Numbered from the stretch's first letter, positions 1 through 10,738 are shown. The stretch: DNA of 64,000 bases from Chelydra serpentina (GCA_037349315.1 JBAIAC010000059.1:29172501-29236500), one strand, 5' to 3'. The notes: generated by a model not told the origin, from the sequence alone. Made by a program: numbers and translations.

Positions 1-135
1 GGGTTGTGAGTTCAATCCTTGAGGGGGCCATTTAGGGACCTGGGGCAAAAATTGGGGATTGGTCCTGCTTTGACCAGGGGGTTGGACTAGATGACCTTCT
101 AAGGTCCCTTCCAACCCTGATATTCTATGATTCTA
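1..135 (+). mobile_element. tRNA-derived SINE with CR1-like tail, cut by the window edge
   Basis: The window opens inside the tRNA-like head (GTTGTGAGTTCAATCC, a pol III B-box) and runs through the body into the CR1-like 3' tail ending TATTCTATGATTC. Five other copies occur (3355, 6675, 15997, 35827 and 57425). Confidence 0.85.
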
Positions 136-136
136 A

Positions 137-329
137 TTCGACTTGGCAATATCAATTTTAGCACTAATCCCCTCGTGGGTGGTGGAGTGGAGAAATTGAT
201 TTTAGGAGCCCTAGAAGTCGATGTAAATGGCTTCGTCGTGTGGACGGGTGCACGGATCAATCAATATAACGCTAGTAAATTCGACCGAAACTTGTAGTGT
301 AGACCAGAGCTTAGTGTAGACCAGGCCTA
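137..329 (+). mobile_element. Harbinger terminal fragment
   Basis: This stretch is collinear with the last 180 bases of the Harbinger at 9077-13975: CCCCTCGT, then TGGCTTCGTCGTGTGGACGG, then CTAGTAAATTCGAC, ending AGTGTAGACCAGGCCTAA. It keeps the same terminus and a flanking TAA, so it is the right end of a related non-autonomous or truncated element. Confidence 0.7.
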
Positions 330-339
330 AGAAACTAAT

Positions 340-995
340 TACAGGTAATACCTCACCCTCAAAGATGTTCCAATAACTTTCTTTCACAGGCTAGACTCCT
401 TCCAAGTCTGGTCCGAATCCTTTCCCCTGCTACAGTCTTTATTCGATCCAGCAGACATCTCAGGTGGTAAACAGGGGTTCTCTCATGACTGGCTGCCCCC
501 TTTGTCCTGCTCCACCCCCTTTTATAGGTTTGGCACAAGGCAGGAATCTTTTGTCTGTGCTTGTCCCCACCCCAGCCTCATCAATGGAAAAGTACAAGGA
601 TTAAGATGGATTCTAGTATCATGTGACATGGTCACATGTCACTGTAAGACCCCCATCTCCATTCTTCCTGGGTTGGCCCACATGTACACAGGAAGGAATG
701 GTTTAAATAAACCATTTACAACCAATTGTCCTAGTCAATGGGAGCCATCAAGATTCTAAATCACCATTAATAGCCGACACTTTGCATAATTACAATAGGA
801 TCTCAGAGTTATACTTCATATTTCTAGCTTCAGATACAAGAATGATACATACATACAAATAGGAGGAATATATTCAGTAGGTTATAACCTTTGTTATAAT
901 ACCTTACAAGAGACCTTTTGCATGAAGCATATTCCAGTTACATAATATTTACACTCAAACATATTTCCATAAAACATATGGAGTGCAACGTCACA
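340..995 (-). mobile_element. LTR-retrotransposon-like sequence (probable LTR)
   Basis: An AT-rich block with a CCTTTTATAGG box near 520. Read on the minus strand it begins TGTGACGTTGCACTCC at its right edge, as an LTR would. It resembles a widespread chelonian LTR-like repeat from memory, but no second boundary or target duplication could be fixed, so the left limit is approximate. Confidence 0.4.
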
Positions 996-1224
996 ACCCT
1001 CTCCAGGGCTTTCAGTGATATTAACTAGACATGTTACAATGCACTTACACCAATCTTCCTGCTGAGCTGGGTCTGATCTCCCTCCAGGCAACAGCAGAAC
1101 CTTGCCCGGAAGTTCCCTCATTTCACACGCAAGGCTTGTTATTTAGTGCCAGGTCATTGCTGCCGCTGCAGCTACCTCCTCCCTCTTTATTCCTTTTTGC
1201 CTCTCTTCCTCCTTCTCTGGGAGG
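996..1224. other. Unassigned sequence
   Basis: No exon, RNA or repeat could be recognised. The end is rich in CT and TCC tracts. Confidence 0.4.
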
Positions 1225-1232
1225 CTCACATC

Positions 1233-2064
1233 CAGGGCCAGATTAACTCTCCTGTGGGCCAGGGGCTATTAGATTTTGTGGGGCCCCTGGTAATTTGGAG
1301 TGTGGGACTGGACTCAGGGCTGGGGCAGGGGATTGGGGTGCAGGACAGGGTGTAGCTCCAGCTGGTGTGGGGGCAGGGATGGGACAGAAGGTTGGGGTGC
1401 AGGCTCTGGGTGGGAGTTTGGGTGTGAGAGGGGGCTCAGAGCTGGGACAGAGGGCTGGGGTGCAGATGGGGGCATGAGGTCTGGGAGGGAGTTTGTGTGC
1501 AGGAAGAGGCTCCAGGCTAGGGTAGGGGGCTGTGGTGCAGGAGGGGGCGTGGGGAGCAGGCTCCGGACAGGAGGCGCTTATCTCGGGAGGTTCCTGGTCG
1601 ACGGCACAGCAGGCCTAAGGCAGGATCCCTGCCTGCCATGGCTCCATGCTGCTCTGCTCTCCAAGGTGGCCGGCATGTCCAGCCCCTAGGCAGAGAGGCC
1701 AGGCCACTCTGCGCTGTGCATGCTGCCCGTGCCCGCAGGCACTGCCCCCACAGGTCCCATTGGCCATGGGTCCCGACCAATGGGAGCTGTGGAGCCGGTG
1801 CTGGGGGCAGTGCGCAGAGATTCCCTGAACACCCCTTGCCTAAGGACCAGAAGAGCATGCCAGTGCACCGGTGCTCGTGGCTCCAGCCCCATGTCAGGAG
1901 GGAGGGGGATGCCGAGGCTTGGGGACCGGTGTCTGGCCCGCAGTGCAGAGACTTGCCACAGGCCGGATTAAAAGAAGCAGCAGGCCGCATCCAGCCCGCA
2001 GGGCCCCCCTTAGCCCGAGGACCTGGGTTGCGGCCCCTAAAGCCCCTGCATTTATCAGGCCCTG
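1233..2064. mobile_element. hAT-type element, 832 bp, with 8-bp target duplication
   Basis: The termini are inverted (CAGGGCCAGATTAA left; TTATCAGGCCCTG right) and the element is flanked by perfect CTCACATC copies at 1225-1232 and 2065-2072, the 8-bp duplication expected of hAT transposases. The interior has no transposase. Positions 1290-1560 are a G-rich minisatellite built on degenerate units of GGGCTGGGGTGCAG type. Confidence 0.85.
1290..1560. repeat. G-rich degenerate minisatellite inside the hAT element
   Basis: Variants of GGACAGAGGGCTGGGGTGCA recur every few tens of bases. A C-rich relative in the opposite sense lies at about 57010-57300 in another hAT element. Confidence 0.6.
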
Positions 2065-2072
2065 CTCACATC

Positions 2073-2800
2073 ACATCAGCTCCCTGGGAGATTGGCTCAG
2101 ATGTCCTGAATCCCTTTGCAAAGGCTGTAAGAAGGCCCAGATTGCTCTTTAAATAACCTTCCTCCCCCAGCACTCTGTAGCCAGGTAATGAGTCTGATCA
2201 TCAATACAGCTGGCAAATGTCCTATGTGATTGACAATGTGTGGAGTCATTTGAGCTTGACAACTTCTCTGGGTGAATGATCAGCAATCACTTAGATTGCA
2301 AAGGATTAATGGTTCATCCTTTATACTCAGGATCCAGGTATAAATAGTTTAGAAGTGGTTAATAGATGTCTTACTAAATGATTAATCAATTGTTAGAGAG
2401 ACAAGGTGGGTGTTAACCAACCATAGCATATGCTACTCATATCTGTAACTTGCCCAGAGCATCTGTTAATCACTGAGTAATCCTTTTTAAGAGAAAGAAG
2501 GTGGGTGAGGGCCAAAAAGTTATTACCTCACCCACTTTGTCTTTCTAAGATCCTAAGACTGATACGGTTACAAAAACATTGCATAATCCTTTATAAGACA
2601 TTTATAAATGGAAATATCATGTAGCACCTGGGGTAGTGGTAACACCAGGACTATGTCAATACAGTTCCGGAGACAGATGCATTCAGGGACTGAAACACTT
2701 ACTGGAACTGAATGTTGTAACTCTGCTTAATGAGCTGAAGATGGTGCATTAATGTAACTATCTAACCCATACCATTCAGTGTGGTGCCCAGTCACCCCCT
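2073..2800. other. Mostly unassigned; short Penelope-like piece
   Basis: No coding signal. Positions 2490-2560 contain GGTGGGTGAGG followed by TTACCTCACCCACTTTGTC, an inverted arrangement shared with the Penelope-like fragments at 8427 and 21449. Confidence 0.4.
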
Positions 2801-2834
2801 GGTGGTGATTTGGAGATGGACCCATTGAAGAGCC

Positions 2835-3140
2835 TACTAAAGGGTCAAGCTTTTCAGCTCAGGGAAGAGGGGCTCCTACTTTTAAGATCCAGAGGTTGCA
2901 GGTTCCATCCGCACTGCCAAAGCTGGGGCATTGTGTTACAAGTGATGGCCCACATGATTCAGTGGGTAGGTGGAGATTCCATAACACCTTTGTGACGTGT
3001 ACTACTAGTCCCCACTCTGTCGCTGAGCCACTGAAGCTAGCTGGCTGATGCTTTTCCCACTTAATGGATACAGTCCTGTAGCTCAAGTAGGGGCAAGTGC
3101 TGCAATGCTGAAGGCCACACATTCAAATCCTAATGACAAC
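2835..3140 (+). repeat. Two degenerate tRNA-like SINE units
   Basis: Units at about 2840-2915 and 3065-3140 carry pol III-like boxes (TCAGCTCAGGGAAGAGG with GGTTGCAGGTTCCATCC; TAGCTCAAGTAGGGGCA with CACATTCAAATCC). They lack cloverleaf pairing and differ from the CR1-tailed SINE, so they look like an older tRNA-derived family. Confidence 0.4.
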
Positions 3141-3354
3141 CCCATGGCTACCAAGCGGATCTTGGCAGCTGAAAGTGAAACAGCTGCCTCTGCATCTTTT
3201 TTTGCCAGTAATAAAGATGCTGAGAGCCATTTTTTCCTTGGTATTTACACCTCCCAATCCCATTGGCTTCAAATTCTTCCCTCAGATATACTTGTGTGCC
3301 ATTCCTGCCTTCAGGGATATGGCACCCGGGGTAAGTGAAGAGAAGTCAAGACAG

Positions 3355-3530
3355 TCATAGAATCTCAGGGTTAGAAGGGACCTTAGGAGGTCATCTAGTC
3401 CAACCCCCTGCTCAAAGCAGGACCAATCCCCAATTTTTGCCTCATATCCCCAAATGGCCCCCTCAAGGATTGAACTCACAACCCTGGGTTTAGCAGGCCA
3501 ATGCTCAAACCACTGAGCTATTCCTCCCCC
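3355..3530 (-). mobile_element. tRNA-derived SINE with CR1-like tail
   Basis: On the minus strand it reads from the tRNA head (ATAGCTCAGTGGTTTGAGCA A-box; GTTGTGAGTTCAATCC B-box) to the CR1-like tail, ending at CATAGAATCTC on the plus strand. Length is complete. Confidence 0.85.
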
Positions 3531-3939
3531 ACCTGCAATTGGGACTTAGGCCTTCTCTACACTACACAGTTTTGTTGACAAAAGTCAACTTTTGTAGACA
3601 AAACAGTGGAGGTGTACACACAACAATGCTCCTGCTGATTTAACTCCCCTGCTATGCTGACAAAACAAAACCGCCTTGACAAGCGGCATAGAGCTCTTCG
3701 CGATATAATTAGAGTGATGCAGTGTTAGTGTAGACAGTGCGCTTGCTTATGTTGCCCTAATTGGATGCATCTCCACAATGTGTCCCAAAATGCCCATCAG
3801 TGACGGCTCTGGTCAGCAGTTTGAACTCCACTGCCCTGCAGGTACACAGGCACGCACTCCTCCCCCCTTTAAAGGCCCAGGAATTTTTGAAATTTGTCTT
3901 TCTGTTTGCTTGATGTGGATGGTTCACACAGCATCTTCC

Positions 3940-5300
3940 AAGCTGACCATGCCGGCTTGCTGCAACAGACACCCCCGCTCATGGAGCTATTGGATCTCCT
4001 GGGTCTGTGGGGAGAGGAGGCTGGGCAGTTGCAGCTTTGCTCAAGCCGTAGGAATTTTGAAATCTACAGGCAGCTTGCTTGTGGCCTGCAGGAGAAGAGA
4101 TATGAAAGGGGCATGCCACAGAGCCGTGCTAAGATCAAGAAGCTGAGGCAGGGGTCTCAGAAGACAAGGGAGGGCAACCAGCACTCTGGTGCAGCGCTGA
4201 AAACATGCCACTGCTACGAAGAGCTGCACGTCATCCTCGGCAGTGACCCCACTACCATGAGCTCCCTGGATACTTCGGGGGGACTGGAGGCAATGGACCA
4301 GCGCAGTCACCCCCGAGGATGAAGTGGTGGATGAGGAAGTGGAGTTGGAGGAGGATGTGGGACATGCAACAGGGTTGTCCGGCGACAGAGCCTGTTCAAA
4401 TACGCAGTGAGGGCCTGGCACAAAAGTTTGTTAATATACACCGGGCTGTCCCGGGAATGCTCCCTAGAGATCTCTAGGAAAATTTCCTGTAGGTATTCTG
4501 CAATCCTCTGCCAAAGATTCCTTGGCAGAGCTGCCTTGTTTCTTCCCCTGCTGTAGGAAACTTTGCCATGCCAACCGGCAGTTATTTCTGCAGGGACCAC
4601 AGCGGCACCCAGTCCGGTTTGAAGCCGGTTTGAAAACGGAGTCGGTTTGAAGCCACACACATGCAGAAGATGCACCCTTGGATCCTGGGTTACTCTCAGG
4701 AGTGAGATATCAGGTTCAATTACCCCAGCCTGTGGAAAAGGATGCCAATATTCAGAATAGTCTCCCTAGGCGCGTGTAGTGACCTTCTTTGCAAACCACT
4801 AGGGCCCTTTGTCCCTTCTTGCCCATTGTCCCTTCCCCTCGTGCTAAACTCCCCACCCCTTGCGCGCCGAACTCACCATATTTGGGACTCTCACCAAGCT
4901 GTGTGCTAGGAAAGGGACAGTGAGAAAGAGGTGTATGAGACTTTTGTGACTCACAGCTTTGAGTGCACTCACAATACTCTCTTTGTTCATTGTTTCTTTG
5001 GCTTCTGCAGATGTGCCCTGGAGGGCCAAAGCCTACACACCGGTGGAGCGCCTCTGTCAGATAAGGATGTGAACCAGGAAGAGTAAGGAGGCTATGTTTA
5101 GAGACACTCTTCAGTCAACAGATGCAGCACATAGCAAAACAGGAGTGTGGAGGGAGACAATGAAAAACTCTGGCTTGACAGCCTGGAAAGTATACAAAGG
5201 CAGGAGCGGATGATAGATGGACAGGAGCAGACGATAAAGCTACTGGAGGGCCACACAGAGATGCTCAAGTCCCTCATTGTGCTGCAGTCTGAGCATATCC
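3940..5300 (+). pseudogene. Harbinger Myb/SANT-like DNA-binding protein, decayed two-exon gene
   Basis: The first exon (about 3950-4420) reads LLDLLGLWGEEA, NFEIYRQLACGL, SRAKIKKLRQ and CHCYEELHVILG, the trihelix/Myb-SANT pattern of the second Harbinger protein, followed by an acidic stretch around 4320-4350. After an intron and a TTTGGCTTCTGCAG acceptor near 5010 comes a decayed second exon corresponding to the basic and coiled-coil part of the intact gene at 11505-13585. Frameshifts and stops are spread throughout. In Harbinger biology this protein recruits the transposase to DNA and the nucleus; this copy cannot be functional. Confidence 0.6.
4410..4579 (-). pseudogene. Relict of the intron-nested third Harbinger ORF
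   Basis: The minus-strand frame reads GWHGKVSYSRGRNKAALP, then NLWQRIAEYLQEIFLEIS and PVYINKLL. These align with AWRGKVSYHGGDSKAALP, YLQESFAEIS and PIHIDRLF in the ORF at 12609-12899. About half the residues agree over roughly 54 positions. It sits in the intron of the Myb/SANT gene, on the opposite strand to that gene, exactly as in the better-preserved element. Function unknown. Confidence 0.55.
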
Positions 5301-5507
5301 ATGCATGACCCTCCCAGCAGTCAATCCAGAAAAGTGTTCCATGCCCGCCCCAAACTACCCCAACACATTCCTCGCATGTTCCTATTCCATCGCAGTACCC
5401 CTTGCAGTCCACCCTCAGAGACTGGTGTCATGATAAAAGCTGGAGTTACAGACAGTTGTGAGAACCTGAATTGAGAGACCGTTTCTCATTTCCATGTCCC
5501 CTGTTAG

Positions 5508-5534
5508 CAAAAAAAAAAAAGAAAAAAAAAAAGG
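5508..5534 (+). repeat. A-rich simple repeat
   Basis: A run of about 25 bases that is almost all A, with a single G interruption. Confidence 0.8.
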
Positions 5535-5809
5535 GTGTTTTATCCTCTAAGTAGAGTCTAGTCTTTGAAAAAAAACGAGTCTTTATTTGTGTCATACACA
5601 CGGTAGTTGCAGGTAAAATTCAAAGACAGTGGTTATAGGCAGGAACATTTGCTCACTACAATTAAAGCTCAGAAAGCAAGAATTACATGGGTAATTTAAG
5701 GTGGCAAGTAAACATTGCTTGACAGAATGCATCACACAGAGACACATTATTAGTGCTTATTGTCAAAATGCTCCTTCAGAGCCTCCCTGATTTTACTAGC
5801 CCGCCCCCT

Positions 5810-6970
5810 CACCCCCTCTAATTGCCCTGGTATCTGGCTGCTCAAAATCAGCAGCCAGCTGATCAACCTCAGCGCTCCATCGATTTGCAGATATTATGCA
5901 GTGCACAGCAGGCTGCTATGACCATCAGAATATTTTCTTTATTGAGGTCTAGCTTCCCAAAAAGGCAGCGAGAACAGCCTTTTAATCTGCCAAAGGCACA
6001 TTCAACGGTCATTCAGCACCTGCTGAGTCTGTTGTTGAAGCATTCCTTGCTGTTGTCTAGGTTTCCGGTGTAAGGCTTTACGAGCCACAGGAGTGAGGGG
6101 TGGGCGGGGTCTCCCAGGATCACTAAGGACATTTGCACATGCCCCATGGAACTCTTCAGATCTGGAAAGAAATCCTAGCATTCAGCTTTCTATACAGTTC
6201 AGCGTTCCTAAAGATGTGTGCATCATGCACCTTCTCTGACCAACCCACACTGATGTCAGTGAAACAGCCACCGTGATCCATTAGTGCCTGCAAGGCCATG
6301 GAGAAGTAGCCCTTTTGTTTGATGTATTCTGTTGTAACAGGGTTTGGGGCCAAAATTGGGATATGCGTGCCATCTATCACCCCGCCGCAATCAGGGAATC
6401 CCATTGCCACGAAGCCATCAATAATTTCCTGCACATTACCCGGAGTCACAGTCCTTTGTAGCAGGAAGCAATTATTGGCCCTGCACACTTGCATCACTGC
6501 AAGCCCCGCAGTCAACTTTCTAGCTCCAAACTCATTCATGACTGGTCAGTAGCAGTCTGGAGTTGCCAGCTTCCCCAGAGTGATCATCTCTCACTTTTCC
6601 ACTGTGAGGAAAGTTCTCATTCTGGTGTTCTTGTGCTGCAGAGCAGGGACAAGCTCTGCATACAGTTCCAGGAAGGGGAGGATAGCTCAGTGGTTTGAGC
6701 ATTGGCCTGCTAAACCCAGGGTTGTGAGTTCAATCCTTGAGGGGGCCATTTAGGGATCTGGGGCAAAAATTGGGGATTGGTCCTGCTTTGAGCAGGGGGT
6801 TGGACTAGATGACCTACTAAGGTCCCTTCCAACCCTGATATTCTGTGATTCTGTGAAGGTGGCTTTGGGCATCTGAACATTCTGCAGCTACTGCTCATCA
6901 TCCCATACATGCATCATGATGCGATCCCACCACTCAGTGCTTGTTTCCCACCCCCAGAACTGACGGGCAC
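5810..6970 (-). pseudogene. Harbinger transposase pseudogene, interrupted by a SINE
   Basis: The minus strand encodes WETSTEWWDRIM near 6950-6900, then after the SINE VMQVCRANN, GFVAMGFPDCGGVIDGTHIP (first catalytic Asp) and YFSMALQALMDH to VHDAHIFRNAELY around 6540-6160, in step with the intact transposase at 9485-10738. The open part is 6156-6539; the carboxyl part (to about 5810) is broken by stops. The SINE at 6675-6857 splits the amino-terminal third. Confidence 0.75.
6675..6857 (+). mobile_element. tRNA-derived SINE with CR1-like tail, inserted in a Harbinger transposase
   Basis: Complete copy: head GGATAGCTCAGTGGTTTGAG, B-box GTTGTGAGTTCAATCC, body, and a CR1-like tail ending TATTCTGTGATTCTGTGA. 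It lies inside minus-strand transposase sequence, so it is younger than that Harbinger copy. Confidence 0.9.
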
Positions 6971-7132
6971 GTGCAGCTGCTCCGTGAATGCCTGCAATAA
7001 TCATGAATTGTTTCTTTCCATTGCACAAAGCAGGGCAGGCACTACAGATTCACATTCTGTTTCCCACTCACGTTTCAGAGTAGAAAACACCAAATCACCT
7101 TGGGGGGGACACTTTTCACAAAGCGATCACTC

Positions 7133-8180
7133 TATGGCTATGTTTACAGGACATCATTTACAGGAGTGCAGCTGCTGAAGCTCTTCTGGTGAAGACGTTC
7201 TAAACCAACAGAAGAGCTCTCCCATCAGCTTAATAACTCCTACCTCTACAAGAGGCGATTACTATGTCTACACTGGCGCTTAGGTTGGTATAACTTACGG
7301 GGATCAGGGGTGTTGTCATAAATATAAAGGGAAGGGGTGAGAGGGTCTGATGCAGTGCTATAAAATCCTCTTACCAGTAAAGGATTAAGAAATGCAGGTA
7401 GCCAGGCTAACACCTGACCGGGCTGGCATCTGACCACTAAGGGATCAGGATACTTTCAAATTTTGTGAGGGGGAAAAACGGTTTCTTTGTGTCTGTCTGT
7501 GTGAGCTCTCGGTAAGAGAGAGATCAAGTCAGCAACTATCCATCTTCTATGAAGTTAGTAAGTGATTAGTAAGTTATATAAAATGTGTTTAGCTTTTTCT
7601 ATTGTTTTAGCTTGGGTAATTCGCTGTGCTGAAGGGAATGTGTATTCCTGGTTTTCTTGCATTTTTCTGTAACTTTAAGGTTTTGTCCAGAGGGAAAATC
7701 CCTCTGAGTTTAAAAATTGAGTACCCTGTAAAATAATTACCATTCTGATTTTACAGAGATGACTTTTACCTTCTTTTAAGAAGCTAACTGGTTTCTATGG
7801 TTCTAAGACCCCGGGAGTGGGTTTTTGGATCACTGTGTAACCAATTGGTTAGGAAATTATTCTCAAGCTCCCCAGGAAAGGGGGTGTATAGGTTTGAAAG
7901 CGTATTTTGGGGGGAAGGGGAACTTCAAGTGGTTCCTTTCCCTGGTTCCTGTTTAAAACACTTGATGGTGGCAGCGAAAGAAGCATTTCTCAGGGTGCAG
8001 GGAATTTTGTACCTTGGGGGTTTTAACCTAAGCTGGTAAAAATAAGCTTAGGGGGTCTTTTATGCGGGTCCCCACGTCTGTACCCTAGAGTTCGGAGTGG
8101 GGAGGGAACCATGACAGGTGTGGATTAATCACACCTCTGAGTGATGTAAGTTATATCTAAGTACTTTGTAGTGTAGCCAT
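7133..8180. mobile_element. Palindromic Harbinger-like MITE split by a solo LTR
   Basis: The left part (7133-7313) and right part (8117-8180) have inverted ends (GGCTATGTTTACA left; TGTAGTGTAGCCAT right) and inverted inner arms (TATAACTTACGGGGATCAGG against CTGAGTGATGTAAGTTATAT). Removing the LTR and one GGTGT restores a continuous foldback MITE of about 240 bp. Confidence 0.65.
7314..8116 (+). mobile_element. Solo LTR, 803 bp, with 5-bp target duplication
   Basis: It begins TGTCAT and ends ATGACA, a 6-bp terminal inverted repeat with the canonical TG...CA, and is flanked by perfect GGTGT copies at 7309-7313 and 8117-8121. A TATA-like TATATAAAA sits at 7575-7583, which suggests plus orientation. 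No internal retroelement genes remain, so it is the product of LTR-LTR recombination. Confidence 0.8.
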
Positions 8181-8426
8181 AACCCATATCTGACCTATCA
8201 GTCCATACCCTCAAAGGAAATCTGCACAATGCCTTCAAAAGACATACTTGGGAGCTTAAATTCATAGCTCTGCGAGGCACTAAAAATCAGGAACTAAATA
8301 GAGACACTGGATTTATGGCTTATTACAACAACCTGTAACCCACTAACCCCCCTTTTTGTCCTATGACTGCAGAGGAGTTAATGGGCCACTCTACCTTGAA
8401 TGGTCCCTTACAATATGCGCTGATTA

Positions 8427-8585
8427 CTTATGCTAAACAATCTGTTCCACCTTGCATTTTGCTGTGACACTGGGAGTACCTTGTGGAGACCTGAAGAAGA
8501 GCTTGGTGTGACTCAGAAGCTTGTCTCTCTCACCAACAGAAGTTGGTCCAATAAAAGGTATTCCCTCACCCATCTTGTTCCTCTT
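8427..8585 (+). mobile_element. Penelope-like element fragment with hammerhead-like core
   Basis: It contains CTGAAGA at 8491, a GAGCTT/GACTC pairing region, GAAGCTTGTC, then CACCAACAGAAGTTGGTCCA and ATAAAAGG. The same sequence appears inverted and duplicated at 21449-21590. Assignment to Penelope-like elements is from memory of this repeat type. Confidence 0.45.
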
Positions 8586-8737
8586 TTAAGATCAAGAGTT
8601 TCAAAAGTGACTAGCCGTGTAGGGGCACCCAAATAGAAACCTCTTAAAAGGCACTCACCCTTTGAAAACCAGATCCCTTTAATGGATTTCTCAAGGGTGG
8701 GCACCAAAAATCAATAGGCACTTTCAAAAATCTTGGC

Positions 8738-8945
8738 TGTGGCCTAGTGGACTGGATTGGGACTTCAGGAAACCTGCATTTTTCCCCCAGCTCTAGCATG
8801 CTGGGCAACCTTGGCACGTCACTTTGCTTTGCTGAACCTCACGTTCCCCATCTGTAAATGGGGATAATGATACTGACCTCCTTGGCAAAGTGCTTTGAGA
8901 TCTACTCATGAAGAGTACTAGGTATTATTATTACTAATGGCTAGA
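8738..8945 (+). mobile_element. MIR / CORE-SINE copy
   Basis: It has the typical MIR order: GGCCTAGTGGACTGGA (tRNA-like), CTGGGCAACCTTGGCA, CCCCATCTGTAAATGGGGAT, GATACTGACCTCCTTGGCAA, GTGCTTTGAGATCTACT, and a TATTATTATTA end. Nearly full length. Confidence 0.8.
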
Positions 8946-9484
8946 CTTGCCCCGAGGAGTTCCTTATTCTGTAAGGAGTAATCCCAGGTACATGAGTCCT
9001 GAGCGGTCTACGCTGGAACATCACACCTGTCTGTCTAGTGGCTGTAAAGTCAGTGACATAATCATGCCAACACTAAGGGTATGTCTACACTACGAGACTA
9101 GTTCGATTTATCTTAAACCGAACTTGTGAAACCGATTTTACAAAGTCGATCGTGCGAATCCACACCAAGGACATTAATTCGAGTTTGTGAGTCCACACTA
9201 ACGGGGCAAGCGTCGACATTGCAAGCGGTGCACTGTGGGTAGCTATCCCACAGTTCCCGCAGTCCCCGCTGCCCATTGGAATTCTGGGACTAGCCCCCAG
9301 TGCCTTCTGGGGCCAAAAATGTGTCGAGGGTGGTTTTGGGAACATGTCGTCATTTGACCCACACTCCCGCCCTCCCTACGTGAAAGCGCTGGCGGGCAAT
9401 TACATCACGCCCTTTTCTGGTGATTGACAACGCAGACGCCACAGGACAGCGAGCCTGGAGCCCTCCGCGATTATCGCTGCTGTT

Positions 9485-10738
9485 TTGTTTGTTGTCAACA
9501 CCTCGCGCCTTATCGTCCACCTTTTCCAGAGGCAGATGCTGAGAAATAGGGTGAGGAGGCAACGGAAGCTCCGCGAGGACATGAACTCTGAGAGGGGCAC
9601 AGACCTCTCGCAAAGCACCGGACCCCGGCCCCTAGACATCATGGTGGCAATGGGTCACGTTGATCCTGTGGAACGGCGATTCTGGGCAAGGGAAACAAGC
9701 ACTGACTGGTGGGACCGCATAGTGCTGCAGGTCTGGGATGAATCCCAGTGGCTGAGAAACTTTCGGAGGCATAAGGGCACTTTCCTGGAACTTTGTGAGT
9801 TGCTGTCCGCTGCCCTGAAGCGCCAGGACACCCGGATGCGAGCTGCTCTGACTATCCAGAAACGAGTGGCCATAGCCCTGTGGAAGCTTGCAACTCCTGA
9901 CAGCTACCGGTCAGCCGCGAATCAATTTGGAGTGGGCAAGTCTACTGTGGGGGTTGCTGTGATGCAGGTAGCCCATGCAATCGTTGACCTGCTGCTCTCA
10001 AAGGTAGTGACCCTTGGAGACGTGCAGGTGATCATAGATGGCTTTTCTGCTATGGGATTTCCAAACTGCGGCGGGGCTATTGATGGGACACACATCCCCG
10101 TCCTTGGACCGGCCCACCAGGGCAGCCAGTACATTAACCGTAAGGGCTATTTTTCTATGGTGCTGCAAGCACTAGTGGACCATAAAGGACGTTTTACAAA
10201 CATCAACGTCGGATGGCCGGGCAAGGTTCATGACGCTCCTGTGTTCAGGAACTCTGGTCTGTTCAGACGGCTGCAGGAAGGTATTTACTTCCCGGACCGC
10301 AAAATAAGTGTTGTGGATGTGGAGATGCCTGTAGTGATCCTCGGGGACCCAGCCTACCCGCTAATGCCCTGGCTCATGAAGCCATACACGGGCGCCCTGG
10401 ACACTGAAATGGAGCTCTTCAACTACCGGCTGAGCAAGTGCAGGATGGTGGTGGAGTGTGCCTTTGGCCGTCTGAAAGGGAGATGGCGAAGCTTACTTAC
10501 TCGCTCCGATCTCAGCCAAACAAATATCCCCATTGTGATTGCAGCATGCTGTGTGCTCCACAATCTCTGTGAGAGCAAGGGGGAGACGTTTATGGCGGGG
10601 TGGGAGGTTGAGGCCAATCGCCTGGCTGCTGATTACGCACAGCCGGACACCAGGGCGATTAGAAGATCCCAGTGGGACACGCTGCGCATCTGGGAAGCTT
10701 TGAAAACTAGCTTCCAGAGCGAGCAGGGTAACCAGTGA
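9485..10738 (+). CDS. Harbinger (PIF/Harbinger, HARBI1-like) transposase, 417 aa
   Basis: An open frame of 417 residues encodes a DDE transposase that would cut and paste the element at TWA sites. A helix-turn-helix-like segment lies near 138-166 (SYRSAANQFGVGKSTVGVAV). The catalytic fold follows: Asp200 in AIDGTHIP, Asp250 in GKVHDAPVF, Asp288 in LGDPAYPLMPW and Glu324 in VECAFGRLKGRW. In this family Asp200, Asp288 and Glu324 are the likely DDE triad. The length is close to typical for the family. The true start may lie later (Met18, Met33 or Met53), because the first 50 residues are basic and poorly recognisable. It faces the Myb/SANT gene of the same element. All catalytic residues are present, so activity is possible. 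Confidence 0.85.
   Translation: MFVVNTSRLIVHLFQRQMLRNRVRRQRKLREDMNSERGTDLSQSTGPRPLDIMVAMGHVDPVERRFWARETSTDWWDRIVLQVWDESQWLRNFRRHKGTFLELCELLSAALKRQDTRMRAALTIQKRVAIALWKLATPDSYRSAANQFGVGKSTVGVAVMQVAHAIVDLLLSKVVTLGDVQVIIDGFSAMGFPNCGGAIDGTHIPVLGPAHQGSQYINRKGYFSMVLQALVDHKGRFTNINVGWPGKVHDAPVFRNSGLFRRLQEGIYFPDRKISVVDVEMPVVILGDPAYPLMPWLMKPYTGALDTEMELFNYRLSKCRMVVECAFGRLKGRWRSLLTRSDLSQTNIPIVIAACCVLHNLCESKGETFMAGWEVEANRLAADYAQPDTRAIRRSQWDTLRIWEALKTSFQSEQGNQ

Larger units (their letters stand above)
3549..7130 (-). mobile_element. Decayed Harbinger element (copy 2)
   Basis: It begins with a Harbinger-type terminus (TTAGGCCTTCTCTACACTAC). It carries a Myb/SANT gene remnant on the plus strand and a transposase remnant on the minus strand, the same convergent layout as the element at 9077-13975 but inverted. 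A SINE (6675-6857) lies inside the transposase. The right terminus could not be defined, so 7130 is approximate. The element has many stops and frameshifts and is older than the 9-14 kb copy. Confidence 0.7.

Noticed and set aside
1638..2156. 172-codon ORF and several overlapping ones
   Set aside because: They lie in the GC-rich interior of a hAT element and extend past its border; no recognisable protein.
6675..6750. Possible tRNA gene (good A and B boxes)
   Set aside because: It continues into the SINE body and CR1-like tail and occurs six times; it is a SINE head, not a tRNA gene.
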